In this document: one piece after another, positions 35,926-48,246 of the stretch
Layout of the letters: every line of letters begins with the position of its first letter
How positions within the stretch are numbered: position 1 is the first letter of the stretch
Origin: Strongylocentrotus purpuratus
Taxonomy: Eukaryota; Echinodermata; Echinoidea; Camarodonta; Strongylocentrotidae
Direction of reading: 5' to 3'
Assembly: GCF_000002235.5 (NCBI RefSeq)
Contig: NW_022145613.1
Span: 13,975,383 to 14,039,382 of the forward strand
DNA length: 64,000 nt
The notes under the pieces: generated by a model
What the model saw: only the letters and a program-made list of their open reading frames with translations
The model's database searches: none
What the model was told of the DNA's origin: nothing
Position numbers and translations under genes: made by a program

Positions 35926-36780
35926 GTAAATTTGTGTAGAGATAAAAACAGATATATATTGAAGGAACATAGGTTCATTCAATATTATGTATTGTCTTTC
36001 TTCTTCCTCCCTTTCTTCTTGTTTTTCTTTTTTGCTCTTTATTCTTTTCTCTTCCCTTCATTCTCATCACTCCCATTGCAATCGAGACAACTCTGTTTGC
36101 TGTCTTCATCATCAAAATGACGATTCATTCGTTTCATCTTTCTCTTTGAGGATTATACATGTTTCTTTTCGATTACTTTCCTTTTATATCTACTCTTCGT
36201 CACTTTATCGTTCCTCCGAGCGTCTCTTTCTCTAATTGTTTTCTTTCTGGGAAGAGGATTTGTTTTTTTGAAGGTCTATTTTTTCTCTGTTATCTGTCAT
36301 TCGAACCCTGTGTTTTCCACCCGTTCGTCTATTGGTATGCCGATAATACACCTACAACCCTTAGGCTAGCCGTCTCGGACGTCAAACAGAATTAAATCGG
36401 ACGAAAAACTTGGAGAACATAGGTGTGATGGCATTGTCAAGGTTTTCCAAGCACCAAAATCGCTCTGCATAATCACCTAATTTGTCAATTTAAAGACCAA
36501 TTGTCCTCATCTCTTTCCTCTCGCGCTCTCTAAATGCAATTCGACCAGAAAATCAAATCGATTCGCTCGGAACAACTTTATGTAGGTGACGAAACTCGTA
36601 GGCGGTCTGTCGATCTCATGTGTTGGCCATCTTTTATTCATCAGTTTCGGAAGCTAACGGGTATGTGCTTTTATTAGGAGGTATATTCAGATTGGCATGC
36701 CTAATTGATAGTTTTATCTTCTCGCTTCCTCTTATACGAATAGTTTAGAAGGATCTTGATTTTTCATTCACCTCACCGCT
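35926..36780. other. No gene seen; pyrimidine-rich patches
   Basis: C/T-rich stretches at about 35990-36250 give Ser/Phe-rich frames. No exon or mobile element was recognised. Confidence 0.35.
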
Positions 36781-36782
36781 CT

Positions 36783-37200
36783 CCCTTTCTCTCTCTCTCT
36801 CTCTCTCTCTCTTTAGCTGATTCCTATCTCCTGTCAGGATTCGTACAAATTTAAATTTCTCTTTTTCCTTCACGTCTAATATGCAAACTTAATTTTCTTC
36901 CATCTTTCCACGTCGTGTGACGATTTTGTCCTTTCTCCTCTTTCTTTCACGCGTTTAATACAATATTGCTTTTCTCTTTCTTTTACGCATTGTAAAGAAA
37001 CTTACTTTAATTTCTATCTTTCCACGCCCATTACGACAGTGTCTTTTCATCTCTTTCTCCCACGTCTTTCACAGTTTTATTTATTCTCCTTCCTGTGCGC
37101 CTTGTCTAATAATTTCTTTTCTCCTCTTTCTCTCACGCCTTTTACAGTTTCTTCTCTTCTATTTCTTCCATGTCACTTTTCAATTTTCTTTCCATTCATA
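36783..37200 (+). repeat. (TC)n and degenerate pyrimidine tandem repeat
   Basis: A (TC)n run at 36785-36812 is followed, at about 36890-37190, by repeated units of TTTCTCCTCTTTCTYTCACG plus a short AT-rich spacer, at roughly 55-65 base spacing. Confidence 0.5.
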
Positions 37201-37214
37201 ATTGAAAGAGGCTT

Positions 37215-37370
37215 CACATGGGTGATGTATGGCTCAGAGGAGCGGGAGATAGGAATTGCTTTACCTAGGTTCGAGACCAGAGCAAGCGAGTAAACTATCG
37301 ACCCTGGAGTAAATGCATACATGCTCAATCACCTAATAGTGCTCCGGGTAGGGCGGGCTTAATGTTTTTC
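37215..37370 (+). mobile_element. tRNA-derived SINE-like head
   Basis: TGGCTCAGAGG (37230-37240) fits an A box and GGTTCGAGACC (37268-37278) fits a B box, with normal spacing for a polymerase III internal promoter. No clover leaf with a sensible anticodon forms. The following 90 bases may be the body (ending near GTGCTCCGGGTAGGGCGGG). Confidence 0.4.
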
Positions 37371-37499
37371 TTGGCATTCAGGTAAAATGAGAAGCAAGTT
37401 TATTCAACAAACAGAGATTATCCTCTTACACTCCGAGGTGTCGATCGCACCCACTCCATTTCTCGTCTTTCCCTCATTCTTTCTCTGTTCCCTATCTAA

Positions 37500-37793
37500 G
37501 TTTCCCTATGTGTGTGGGTGTGCGTGTGTACGTGTTTGTGTGCGTGTGTTTATGTGCGCGCGTGTTTGCGCTTGTGTGTGAGTGTCCCAGGCTGTAACCC
37601 CCTTTATTCTCTCTCTCTCTCTCTCTCTCTTCCTCTCTTCTCTTTCGATGTCTCCCTGTCTTTGTGTGTGTGTGTGTGGGGGGGCCTCTCTCTCTCTCTC
37701 CCCCTCACTCAGGCAGTTTGTCCTCTTTCTCTCTGTCTGTCTATCTCTTTCTCCCGCCGTCTCTCGTATTTTACTCTGTCTATTTCTCCATCT

Positions 37794-37835
<42 letters not shown>

Positions 37836-37870
37836 TTTCTATCTATCTCTCTTTCTCTCGTCCTATCCAC
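37500..37870 (+). repeat. (GT)n and (TC)n cluster
   Basis: GT-rich at about 37510-37580 and 37662-37684, TC-rich at about 37608-37645, 37686-37705 and 37798-37860. Long Ser/Leu/Cys/Val-rich frames here are by-products of the repeats. Confidence 0.85.
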
Positions 37871-37997
37871 TGATTTTTTTTTTTTTTGGGTGACTCCTTT
37901 ACATTCTGTTGTAATTCTTTTATCTCTCCGTCTTTCTCCCCCTCCCATCTTTCCACACACAACTCATATTCGTTATTTTTCTTGGAAAATCACTTAC

Positions 37998-38021
37998 ACG
38001 TTGAGGTGAGTGCCTTTGCTC
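37998..38021 (-). CDS. Possible 24-nt microexon
   Basis: On the minus strand the sequence GCTTTGCTTTCAG is a strong acceptor, followed by 24 bases (reading EQRHSPQR in one frame) and then GTAAGTG, a strong donor. Both signals are near consensus and the length is a multiple of three. No partner exons were identified, so it may be chance. Confidence 0.18.
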
Positions 38022-38281
38022 CTGAAAGCAAAGCAAGATTCCTAACAAAGATGATCCTCGTCCGTATCAGATTCAGTCTGGGTAGTGTTTATCTTTTCAC
38101 TCGGTCCACTTAGCAGCGCCAAGCTGCACGGGTTTCGCGACTATCTCAAAATGTCATCTCGTCAATAATATTGCATTCTGAAAAGAGGGGCTCCCAGGGC
38201 TGCATTGCTCCCATAAGAAAGAAAAAAATCTCCAAAAGTCATACGAGGATATTCTTACATCTCATCGATGGATGGAAAGAT

Positions 38282-38287
38282 AGATTA

Positions 38288-38354
<67 letters not shown>

Positions 38355-38440
38355 TAGCTGATTGAATGATTGATGGATTGATGGATCGATGGATCGATGG
38401 ATGAATGATCAATGGATTGATTGATTAATTAATTAATATC
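38282..38440 (+). repeat. (GATT)n microsatellite
   Basis: GATT repeats almost purely for about 70 bases to 38352, then decays into GATG and GATC variants up to about 38440. Confidence 0.95.
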
Positions 38441-40139
38441 AAGAGTACAGATTGCTAATGTAATGAAATAATGAAACCACCTTTGTAACGAATATCATAT
38501 AGTTGAGCAGCAATGAAATTAGAATACATCTCCATCTCAATAAAATTCTGTACATCTACATCTTCATCTGATAGTCTCAAGAAAGCTATATCTCTCTCTC
38601 CTCAAAATTTCTGTCTGTGGTGGTGTTCCTATTCACAAGTCTGTATCTTTCACCTCCTGTTTTGCGAATGCTTTCTCTTGCGCAAACCGCTTGTAAATCT
38701 CCCAGATTTGGTCACCGACTCGGATATCGTCTCCTTTTCTACCGCATGAAACGTTAAACCTCGAAATCTGACTTAAGGATTTGATGGGATGAAGAGGCGA
38801 TGAAGATAAGGAAAATCAAACAAATATGCATCTCCCTTTTGGTTTAACTTAGAATCCCAGTAGCGGTTCCAGACAGGGGCATGGGTGATCAGGGTCCGAC
38901 TCTCCCCCCCCCCCCTCATTAAAAAGAGTCTTCACCGACCCCTACACAAAATAGATACAAGAACCCCATCCCCTCCCAAAGTCACCCCTCCCTCCTTCAA
39001 CAAAAATATTCTTCTAGGAGCCCAACTGATGAGAATAATCCCTTCAAATGCAGGGGATTGGGGATGATTTATGAACGAAAAATACGAATTTGAAAATCAA
39101 TGATGTAGTGATGACAGATTGTATGATTTTGAATGAAAGTTTCAGAACTTTTTTTTCTTCATGCTAACGCACTTTTAGAAGGATCCCTAAACGTACTTTA
39201 CCAAAGTTTGCTGAATGAATGAATCAGTAATCGCTCTGCATGCTATCACTCGATTGAAGTAATTCTTGCTCATGAAATATAAGAAGGTACTCATCGACAT
39301 GCAGCCACTAATGGTATCAGAATAGCATCTCAAAATAGTTGGATGTTGTTTTACTCGAGCGAACCTCGATACCAAATAACATGGAGTCAACTCGGTGGAG
39401 TGATTCCAAATATATGGGACTTACTTATGGATTGTGACAGACCGAGCGCTTCGTCTCTCAACCGCATCGAATCTTTCGACAATCTGTTCGGTTGCGATGA
39501 TCGATGATTAATGGCGCTTAAAGACGAAAAGCGAACGAATATGGAATACCACGTGACACATTTGGAGTATGAGAGCGGATGACCCGACACTTTCCTAGGT
39601 GACATCTACTTTTCGACTTTATTTCGGCAAATATATAAAGGGATGGGGCTTAGCTGCCAGTTGAGTTTCAGACGAGGTTAAGGGTTAGGATTAAATACAG
39701 TGTAAGGTCCTAAGTTGAAGTCGGAAGTTCGGCGACAGCCGAAAATTTACAGCGGATCTTATACCACCAAAGCATAAGAATAATAGCAATGGCAATTTGG
39801 CGGGGAAAAAAATCCTGCTTATTGTGATTTTATCTGTTCTTCAGATGTGTGTGAGACACGCTAGGTGTGAATGACTGGAGCAATTTTTCTAACCATAATG
39901 AATGCAAAGGATATACTTATGACTAGCACTGGAATACGCATTCACTGTTTGACTTAGTTCCATATCTGGGGACTATGCCCCCTTTTTCTTTTTTGCCTCC
40001 GTGATGATGCTTTATAGGAATTGTGCCGTAAGACGTGCACATTAATGCGTAGTGGTAAACCATAAAGAAAGGTGGCACGAGTGCATGAGTGGGGGCACGT
40101 CTGGCTTTGAAACACAATCTGCAAAACAGATCGAGGGGT
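38441..40139. other. No firm gene; weak exon and promoter signals near 39.4-39.7 kb
   Basis: A CAGTAGCGGTTCCAG word near 38860 and a C12 run at 38904-38915 look like a remnant of the TIR element family seen at 26.6 kb. Near 39425-39483 a minus-strand frame ends at a GTAAGTCC donor. ATATATAAAG at 39631-39640 on the plus strand resembles a TATA box. Neither is enough to call a gene. Confidence 0.3.
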
Positions 40140-41350
40140 ATACTGGAATAGACTGTTAAAGAGATAGTGAGGAAAGAGGGGGAGAGTGAAGGAAAGATTA
40201 AGATAGAGAGACAGTACAGACAGAGTAGTCAGGGTAGTATTATGAGAGAGAGCGAGAGAGAGACTTTGAGAGAGTAAGAAAGAAGAAAAGAAATAAACAA
40301 AGAGAGAGAGAAAGATATTGTAAAAGGCGAAGGAAGAGAGATGGGTTAAGTGAAAATTTGAGGGAGATGGGATGAGAGGTAAGTTAAATGTATCCTGGTC
40401 AGCAAGTATTAGAAAAGAGAAACAGACAGTCACATAGAGTAGTAACGATAGTACGAATGAATACAAGAGGAATTTTGAGAGAGAAAGAAAAAAAAGAGTT
40501 AGAGGTTGTAAGAGGAGAAATTGAGAGAGAGATTTTGAGGGAGAGGCGCAGAGTGGCGAGGAAAGTAAAATGCATAATGTTTAGCGTAAAAGTAAGAAAG
40601 AGACTACGATAGACAGTATTGTGAGAATAGTAGAAGACAAGGAAAGATGGATTTTGATAACGTAAGAAATAAGATAGAAGGGGAAGGATAGAGAAGGTAA
40701 GAGGGGGAAGTAAGAGGAGGGGAAAAGAGACACATTGAAGGGAGAGCATGCTAGAAAAGGAAAACCCATCCTTTAGCCAATTAGACAGAATAGCAAATGG
40801 AGTACGAAAGAATAAAAAGGAATAGGGGAGAGAAAGAGAGAAAGCAAGACAAAGATAAAGTTAGACGGGAAATGAGAGAGGAGGTTGGAGAGCTTTTGAA
40901 GGAGAGAGGGGACAGGAAACCGCGTCGTGGTGCTACAAATGGAGACGAGATAAGACATTTCTTTAACCAGAAGAACATTGATGGACATAGCAAGAATCGT
41001 GAAAAAAATGATGGAAAGACAGACTATACCAACAATCATGTGGGTGTATAAAAAGAGAGTCGGGGTGCGTTTTATATTGATGATCCAGCAATGTTCAGGA
41101 ATAGCAAATGAGTGTTATATACAGAAGAGCCTCGAGGGACATGAAAGTAATCAATGGAAAAAAACATCTCATTAAATTGGGATGGAATACGCCCTAAGTC
41201 TTTTTCATGTTCAGAGAGAGGGTGAGAGAGATAGCAATGTCAAATGAGATCAAAAATAGATAAATTATGAAAAGTTTTATCTTTGTGAAAGTGTATAACG
41301 AGGGAAAAAGTAGAATTATAATGAAAACATTCAGAAAAGTTAAGAGATAG
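40140..41350 (+). repeat. Purine-rich degenerate minisatellite
   Basis: More than a kilobase is dominated by A and G on the plus strand. Words such as AGACAGTAC/AGACAGTCAC/AGACAGTATTG followed by RTAGT and GTACGA or GAGAATAG recur at about 40210, 40425 and 40615, each followed by TTTTGAGAGAG or similar. This suggests an old tandem unit of about 200 bases. Minus-strand Leu/Ser/Phe-rich frames result from it. Confidence 0.5.
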
Positions 41351-42950
41351 AAAATGAGTATTATCTACTTGATAAAGAGTACAATATACACACTAGAGAA
41401 TACAGACTAAAATACGAGTTGCATTTCCACTGTGGTAAAGAACAAAAGGTGAACATGCGAGGAAATGAATTCGCGATGTTGTTTATAGTTTAAGAAAACA
41501 CAGAAACATCAAAACAAGAAGAGGAAAAAAAGAGGGATGATTGATCCAACACTGTCAACATAGTCGGGGTGAAGTACATTATATGCATACAACTGTACAA
41601 AGAATTACGGCCCGGTACAAAGAGAGAAAGATGGAAGAAAAAATGAAAACAAAATATGGGCGCGCTGGGGCGATCGATGGAACGAAGCCTGAAATAATTA
41701 TGTAACAAGAGGAATCGAATCTCAAGAAAGGCATGCGATCGATACGGTTGATAGAACCGCTTCTAAGCTCATTCACATCACCCCAACATGATCCCAACGC
41801 ATGAAACATAAGAAGTAAGGTCATGAACACACTCTCCTGTCCCGGGCTCCGTAGTCATCCCCGAAAATAACGCATTACACATTCAGGCCGACAATTAAAA
41901 CGGGGCCTCAAGACACAAAATGTGATAGTTTTGATCGGGCAAGCGTTTAATAAATGCGTCGAGATATCGAGTTCTGCTGGACGCCGTTAAACGCTGTCCA
42001 ACATTGAGTGAGGAACGGGAATGCAATTATCTCGAAACAATATAACAGATAGGACTGTTTGTCTTTCCCGTAGGATTATGTATCGCATCGCGAGAACTTT
42101 GTACACATCACCTCATCAAAACGGTATAGCGTAACGTTTTTAATTTAAAGTATTCTTTTAGAAATATGTCAAATTAATGATTTGATACATCAATCGATTC
42201 AGGTCCGACTAATTGAGGTCACAATTAAATCGTCTACCCCCCCCCCCCCCCCCCCCCCACTAAAAAAAAATTACAATAATAATAATACAAAGAAAATAAG
42301 ATTCTTACTTTTTTCAAATTTGGCGACTGATGTGTAACCAGTTTTTCCCCTTATAGCAAAGGCATTTTCCTATTTCTAGCGATTTGGCGTAGGACTATTT
42401 CCGACAGAAAATGTTGTACGGTTATCACCCCCCCCCCCCCCTCCTCACTTCCCTCTATATCCCCGCTCATGGATTTTTTTTCTAGCTCTTGAAGAAGCTA
42501 TATTAATGGCAGGGGATACTATACTTACAAGTGTCATGTTGCTAGAACAACCACATGCAAAGACTTACCAATACTCATCGAGAATCAGATTTCAAAAGGA
42601 CGGCTAGTGGATAAAAAGTCAGGCGTATCTCATGCTGATATGCGAGCTACAGTTTGACATGTTCCATGGACAAAGCTTTAGAGTTCAATGAACACGATGA
42701 AGGTTCTTGTGATATCATCTGAACAGCTCAATGCATGGTTTCGCATTACCCCGTGTTACTCTCAATGCGTGAACTTTATACGTGAACACGAATTATCTAA
42801 AACAGACGGAATTCCTTCTTTTTAAAACTATCACAGGCCGTTGAAACCCATTAATCGAAAATTGAAATTTAAGGTTGCATACCTATTCATACATTGTCTA
42901 ACTGAAAATGTTTACTACGTTATGTTTTGCTGTTTACAATGTGACCACAG
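41351..42950. other. No gene seen; two poly-C runs
   Basis: C runs at 42237-42258 (22 bases) and 42428-42441 (14 bases). Otherwise unremarkable. Confidence 0.4.
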
Positions 42951-43037
42951 TCAGACATGGTCCAAAGAGGCACAGACAAGGGGCATCCCAGCAGATCGAC
43001 AGCCAAGAAGGCCAACAAAACGAATGAATACATATGA
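42951..43037 (+). CDS. Weak candidate terminal exon
   Basis: A T-rich stretch (TATGTTTTGCTGTTTAC) and GACCACAG precede a 28-codon frame that starts SDMVQRGTDKGHPSR, is Lys- and Thr-rich, and stops at TGA. It could be a last exon of a plus-strand gene entering in phase 0, as the 23676-23900 exon would need. A competing frame over the same bases runs further. There is no recognised domain. Confidence 0.12.
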   Translation, partial: SDMVQRGTDKGHPSRSTAKKANKTNEYI

Positions 43038-44661
43038 AAATATAGATAAGGGGCAAACAAAAAGGTCTACGATTCCGACATACAAAAGAAATCCATATCA
43101 AAGATAGAAAAATGTTGGTCCCATGATCTGTTGGTCTTACTGATCGTCGATCTAGTTAACCCTCTGAAGAGTGGTTAGCAGGCCCGAAAGAACGAAATTG
43201 TCGGTCTAGTGGGTTGTCGGTTACAATACTTCACCAAAAAAGTAAAGCTTTTTCTCCCTTGTCGTTTGTCCTTACAACATACAAAAAAGACCACACAGGC
43301 GAACATGCATACACACGCACACACGCACACACGCACACGTACACCGCACCCAAACATGATGTAGGTGTTTAAAACGACACCATGCTTGAACAGGTTTATA
43401 ATCCATTTTGAAACTAGGTCAGAGGAAACAACTGGGGCTTGATTATTCTAGAAGTCGACACAATTTGCGATAAGTTCTGACCTAGCGACAATTAACATTC
43501 ATGCCACATCATCATGTTTATTGCATTACCAGAACTAAATTATTTACTATCTGAATTGCTAGCGGTGGTACAGTGATAAAAGAAATTATAAAAGAGGTGA
43601 AAGATCACTGTAACCTAGTATGTGCCCAGAGTATTTAGTGTTGGTTTATTGATTTGCGTTCCCTTCTCAGCTTTCATCAACGGAAGCATTCACAATAAGA
43701 ACACAAGTTAAAGACATACACTTGGGAGTTTCCGGTTACAATACATCAGAGTTCGCTTGCACCAGTTGTGGGTGAACTAATATAAAAAATGTGAGTACGC
43801 GAAACTTATGGTCCACTTGAACCCATGACCTTTTCATTTCCATTGCATGGGTTACATTGACTGTACTGTGACACTTCTATTATTAAAGTGATTTCACATC
43901 TTACGTAGACAAGCCAGCACGATACAGTTTATTTAAGGACTTACATCATAAGGATAAAAATGATTATAAAAGTATGTTTGTCTATTATTTTTGTTTTTGT
44001 TTCAATGTGTTTCTTCTTTTTTTTTTCTAATAGCTTCGTAGCTATTGGATTATGCCAAGTTTTGAGATGAAAATTATTTGGACGGGGCGGGGCGGCAAGA
44101 AGTATAAACCACTTTATTAATATAGCTTCGCAATAATTGCTCTAATTTTGTTCAATGGCATGGGGAGTGTGACAGAAGGGGGAGGGGTGCAAATTCTGAA
44201 CCCTAGAACCCATTATCTTCACGATTCAGACTGAAAATTATGACTATCACCTGGATCATGTACTCCTTTTTTAAACATATGGCCTGCAACATTTCTGAAC
44301 ACACATCATGCCCTACACAACATACTGCCCCCATCCCAAAATTACTTTTAATTAATGGGCATTTCAATGGAGGGAGGGGGTAGGGTGAAAGTTCTGAACC
44401 ACACCATGCAGGATGAACATATTTAAGACAGCAAATTACGTCTGTCACTTGGAACCAGTCTTATTTTATGTATTATTTGACCTATATCCTAATTCGACTC
44501 TGAAAACACATTATATATCGGGTGCTAGGCATATTATTACCATAGCAACGGGAACTAAGCGATATATAATCATTAAATTATAATGAAAATGCATCATCTG
44601 ACATCATACTTCCTATCATAGTTGTCTTTGTATATTCTATTTTTCACCTCACTATGTTACC

Positions 44662-44691
44662 GTTGCTAAGGAGAAGATAGCCCTTAGCAAC
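44662..44691 (+). other. Array hairpin, unit 1
   Basis: GTTGCTAAGG and CCTTAGCAAC form a perfect 10-bp stem around a 10-base loop. The same stem is found in unit 2 (47209-47238) and, with a compensatory change, in unit 3 (48217-48246). Confidence 0.75.
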
Positions 44692-47208
44692 CTAATTTTC
44701 CGTTTTGGCTCATAACAAAGTATCAAGTAAAGAGCGCTGTAACAATTTAGTTAGAAAAAGTAATAGATTTGACTTGTTGATATTATCAACCATTTTTTGA
44801 ACTGTTGAATCAGCAAGATTCAAGTCAGTTAGCATCATAATTCATTAAATATGGAGAAATATGTATTTGGCGCAATTCATATTAGTTTTCTGAACAAATT
44901 TGTTAAATAAATCAAATTTTTGGCTCAAAACTGTTAGGTAAATCATCCCCATACCTACTGGAAGAGGTATCATCTTGTAGGAAATTCAATTGTCTTTAAT
45001 ATGACACCTGCTAAAAAGCAATCCTCAGAATTGTGCAACAGTTGTTATAAATGACGGCCATTTTAAAACACAGCCGCCATTTTTTCCAGAAGCATATTGC
45101 AAAGGTCGTCCACCTAAAAATTGGGGTTTTGTCCCATAGGTACCACGCTTGAACGGGTCTAGAAGCCATTTTGAAATTAGGTCACAGGAAACAACTGGGG
45201 TGTGATCATACAAGAAGTTATCAAGTTTGTGATCAGTTCTTACCTAGCTTCAACAAACATTTATGCCACATAATTATGTTCTGTGCTTTACCAGAAATAA
45301 ATTATTTACCATCTGAATGATACAGTGATAAAAGAAATGATGCAAGTGCTGAAAGATCATTGTCACCTATAGTATGTGCCCAGAGTATTCAATGCTGGTT
45401 AATTGATTTGCGTTTCCTTCTCAGCTTTCATCAACGGAAGCTGTTCACAATAAGAACACAATTTAAAGACATACACTTGGGAGTTTCCCGTTACAATGCA
45501 TCACAGTTCGCATGCACCAGTTGTGGGTGAACTAATATAAATAATGTGAGTACGCGAAACTCATGGTCCACTTAAAACCATTCGGAACTTCCTGCCAAAG
45601 ATCGAAAAGCGTTCGACCATCGTTCAGGCAAAGAAGCTATGATTGTGGGTTTTTCTTCAATGCAGGGCAGTTCTTCTGAAGTTGAAAGGGGTGTACCTTT
45701 TAAGTAAGAGCTGTCAGTCATAAATGTGGTGTCCATTCGGAAACGGATAACATATGTTGTTTGGTAAATACTCGAATGGTATCGAATTCCCGTTGAGAAC
45801 ACATGACTGTATATCTTTCAGCAAGATCTTCCTCCCCGATCTTTTAGGAAGGTGGTGACATAGATGATTTGGAATTTGTGTAGAGCAGTAATTTTGTTCA
45901 TCGTATGCAACTGGTGAGAAAAGTCACCTAGGGGAAAATATTGTTACTTCATACATCGCCTGTTGTTAAACATAATGCTTTGATTACCAAGACATCAAAA
46001 GTCGTTTTAAGAGTTGTTTATTCTTTCTTTTAAGATTATTTGTCTTCATAACACGTCTATTCATGCGCTTCCACGGGAAATCCAAGGGGTGTGGCGACGC
46101 TTCCAAAACACTTTTGACGACCATTACCCCTGATTTAAGCTCCGGCAAGCATTGACAGCGCAAAGTTTTTTTTCCAGGAACGCATACTTTGATGTAATAG
46201 TTACTTAACCTGGGTCGAGAGTGGCAGATGTACATTAATGTGCAGCACAAATAATATTGCTATGACGAGGCTCGAACCCATGACCTTTTAATTCCCATTA
46301 CATGGCTTCATCCACTGTTCTGTGGCACCTCTATTATTACAGTGTTTTCACATCTTACGAAGACAAGATTACACGGTACAGCCTTTTTTTAAGGATTTAA
46401 ATCATACGGAAAAAATGATTACATAAGTCTGTTTGTCTTTAATTTTCCGTTTTTTTTTCCTTTCTCATAGCTTCGTAGCTATTGGATTATGCCAAATTTT
46501 TGAGAGAAAAATTATTTAGATGGGGCGGGGCGGCAAGAAGTATCGACCCTTGACAGATAATTTCACTTTAGTCTACTAAGAGGTTACAAATGCCGTGTGA
46601 AGATTACGTGATATTTTATTCGTTTACAACTTACTTTATTGGTATAGCTGCACTAATTGCTATAATGTTGTTCAAGGAGAGGAGGAAGGGTCACAGAAAG
46701 GGGAAGGGTGTAAATTCTTGACCCTACCACCCATTATCCCCATGGTTCAGACTGAAATCATGACTATCACCTGGATCCAGAACCTTTTTTTAAACAGATA
46801 GCCTGTATCATTTCTGAACACACATCATGCCCTACACAACATACTGCCCCCATCCCAAAATTACTTTTAATGGTGTGGGGGGAGGGGGCATTTCAATGGA
46901 GGGAGGGGGTAGGGTGAAAGTTCTGAACCACACCATGCAGTATGAACATGCTTAAGACGGCAAATTATGTCTGTCACTTGGAACAGGTCTTATTTTATGT
47001 ACTATTTGACCTATATCCTAATTTGACTCTGAAAATACATTATATGTCGGTTGCTAGGCATAACCATAGCAATAGGAGCTAAGCGATATATATCATTAAA
47101 TTATAATGAAAATGCATCATCTGACATCATACTTCCTATCATAGTTGTCATGTGTTTGGTGATAGCATATTCTCGCGATATATTCTATTTTCCCGTCACG
47201 TTGTTACC

Positions 47209-47238
47209 GTTGCTAAGGAGAAGATAGCCCTTAGCAAC
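47209..47238 (+). other. Array hairpin, unit 2
   Basis: Identical stem and loop to unit 1: GTTGCTAAGG and CCTTAGCAAC. Confidence 0.75.
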
Positions 47239-48216
47239 CTCATTTCCCATTTTGGCTCAAAACAAAGTGTCAAGTTAACAGCGCTGTAACTTTTGAGTTT
47301 AAAAAAGTAATAAACTTGACATTTTGATATTATCAACCATGTTTCTGAACAGTAAATCAGAAAGTTTCAAGTCAGCTAGCATCATAGTTCATTAAATATG
47401 GAGAAATATGTATATTTGCAAAATTCATATTTCTGAAAAAAATTGTTAAACAAATCAAATTTTTGGCTTAAAATTGTAATGCAAATCATCCCCATACCTA
47501 CTGAAAGAGGAACCATCATGTAAGAAATTTAATCGTCTTTCATATGACACCTTAAACATGAGCTGCATTGTAAAATGAGGTACTGCTAAAAAATAATCCT
47601 CAGAATTGTGCTACATATAGTTATAAATGACGGCCATTTTTAAAAAATAGCCTTTTTTTTCCAGCAGCTGCATATTGCAAAGGTCGTCCACCTAGAAATT
47701 ATGCAGGAAGGTCCCCCGAACACGTTGAGACTGAACGACATTTTACAACACGCCACGTCTCAAAACCTCCAACATTGAGGTTTTTTCCCATAGGTACCAC
47801 GCTTGAACGGGTCTAGAATACATTTTGAAATTAGGTCACAGGAAACAACTGAGGTATAATCATACAAGAAGTCGTAAAGTTTGTGATCAGTTTTTACCTA
47901 GCGTAAACAAGCATTTATGCGACATAATTATGTTCTGTGCATTACCAGAAATAAATTATTTACTATCTGAATTGCTTGAGGTGGTTAAGTGACGACTTAT
48001 TCTATGAATTATTTGACCTATATCCTAATTCGACTCTGAAAATACATTATATATCGGTTGCTAGGCATAACCATAGCAATAGGAACTAAGCGATATATAT
48101 CATTAAATTATAATGAAAATGCATCATCTGACATCATACTTCCTATCATATTTGTCATGTGTTTGGTGATAGCATATTCTCGCGATATATTCTATTTTTC
48201 CCGTCACGTTGTTACC

Positions 48217-48246
48217 GTTCCTAAGGAGAAGATAGCCCTTAGGAAC
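48217..48246 (+). other. Array hairpin, unit 3, compensated
   Basis: The stem reads GTTCCTAAGG and CCTTAGGAAC. A G-to-C change on one side is matched by C-to-G on the other, so pairing is kept over all 10 positions. Confidence 0.75.

Noticed and set aside
37512-38009. 165-codon Cys/Ser/Leu-rich frame
   Set aside because: Spans (GT)n and (TC)n repeats; its composition follows from the repeats.
38282-38440. CRISPR-like array
   Set aside because: The regular repeat is a simple GATT microsatellite with no spacers. No CRISPR arrays are expected or seen in this eukaryotic sequence.
39954-40466. 170-codon minus-strand hydrophobic frame resembling a membrane protein
   Set aside because: It is the pyrimidine strand of the purine minisatellite. 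Leu/Ser/Phe richness is automatic and there are no other coding signs.
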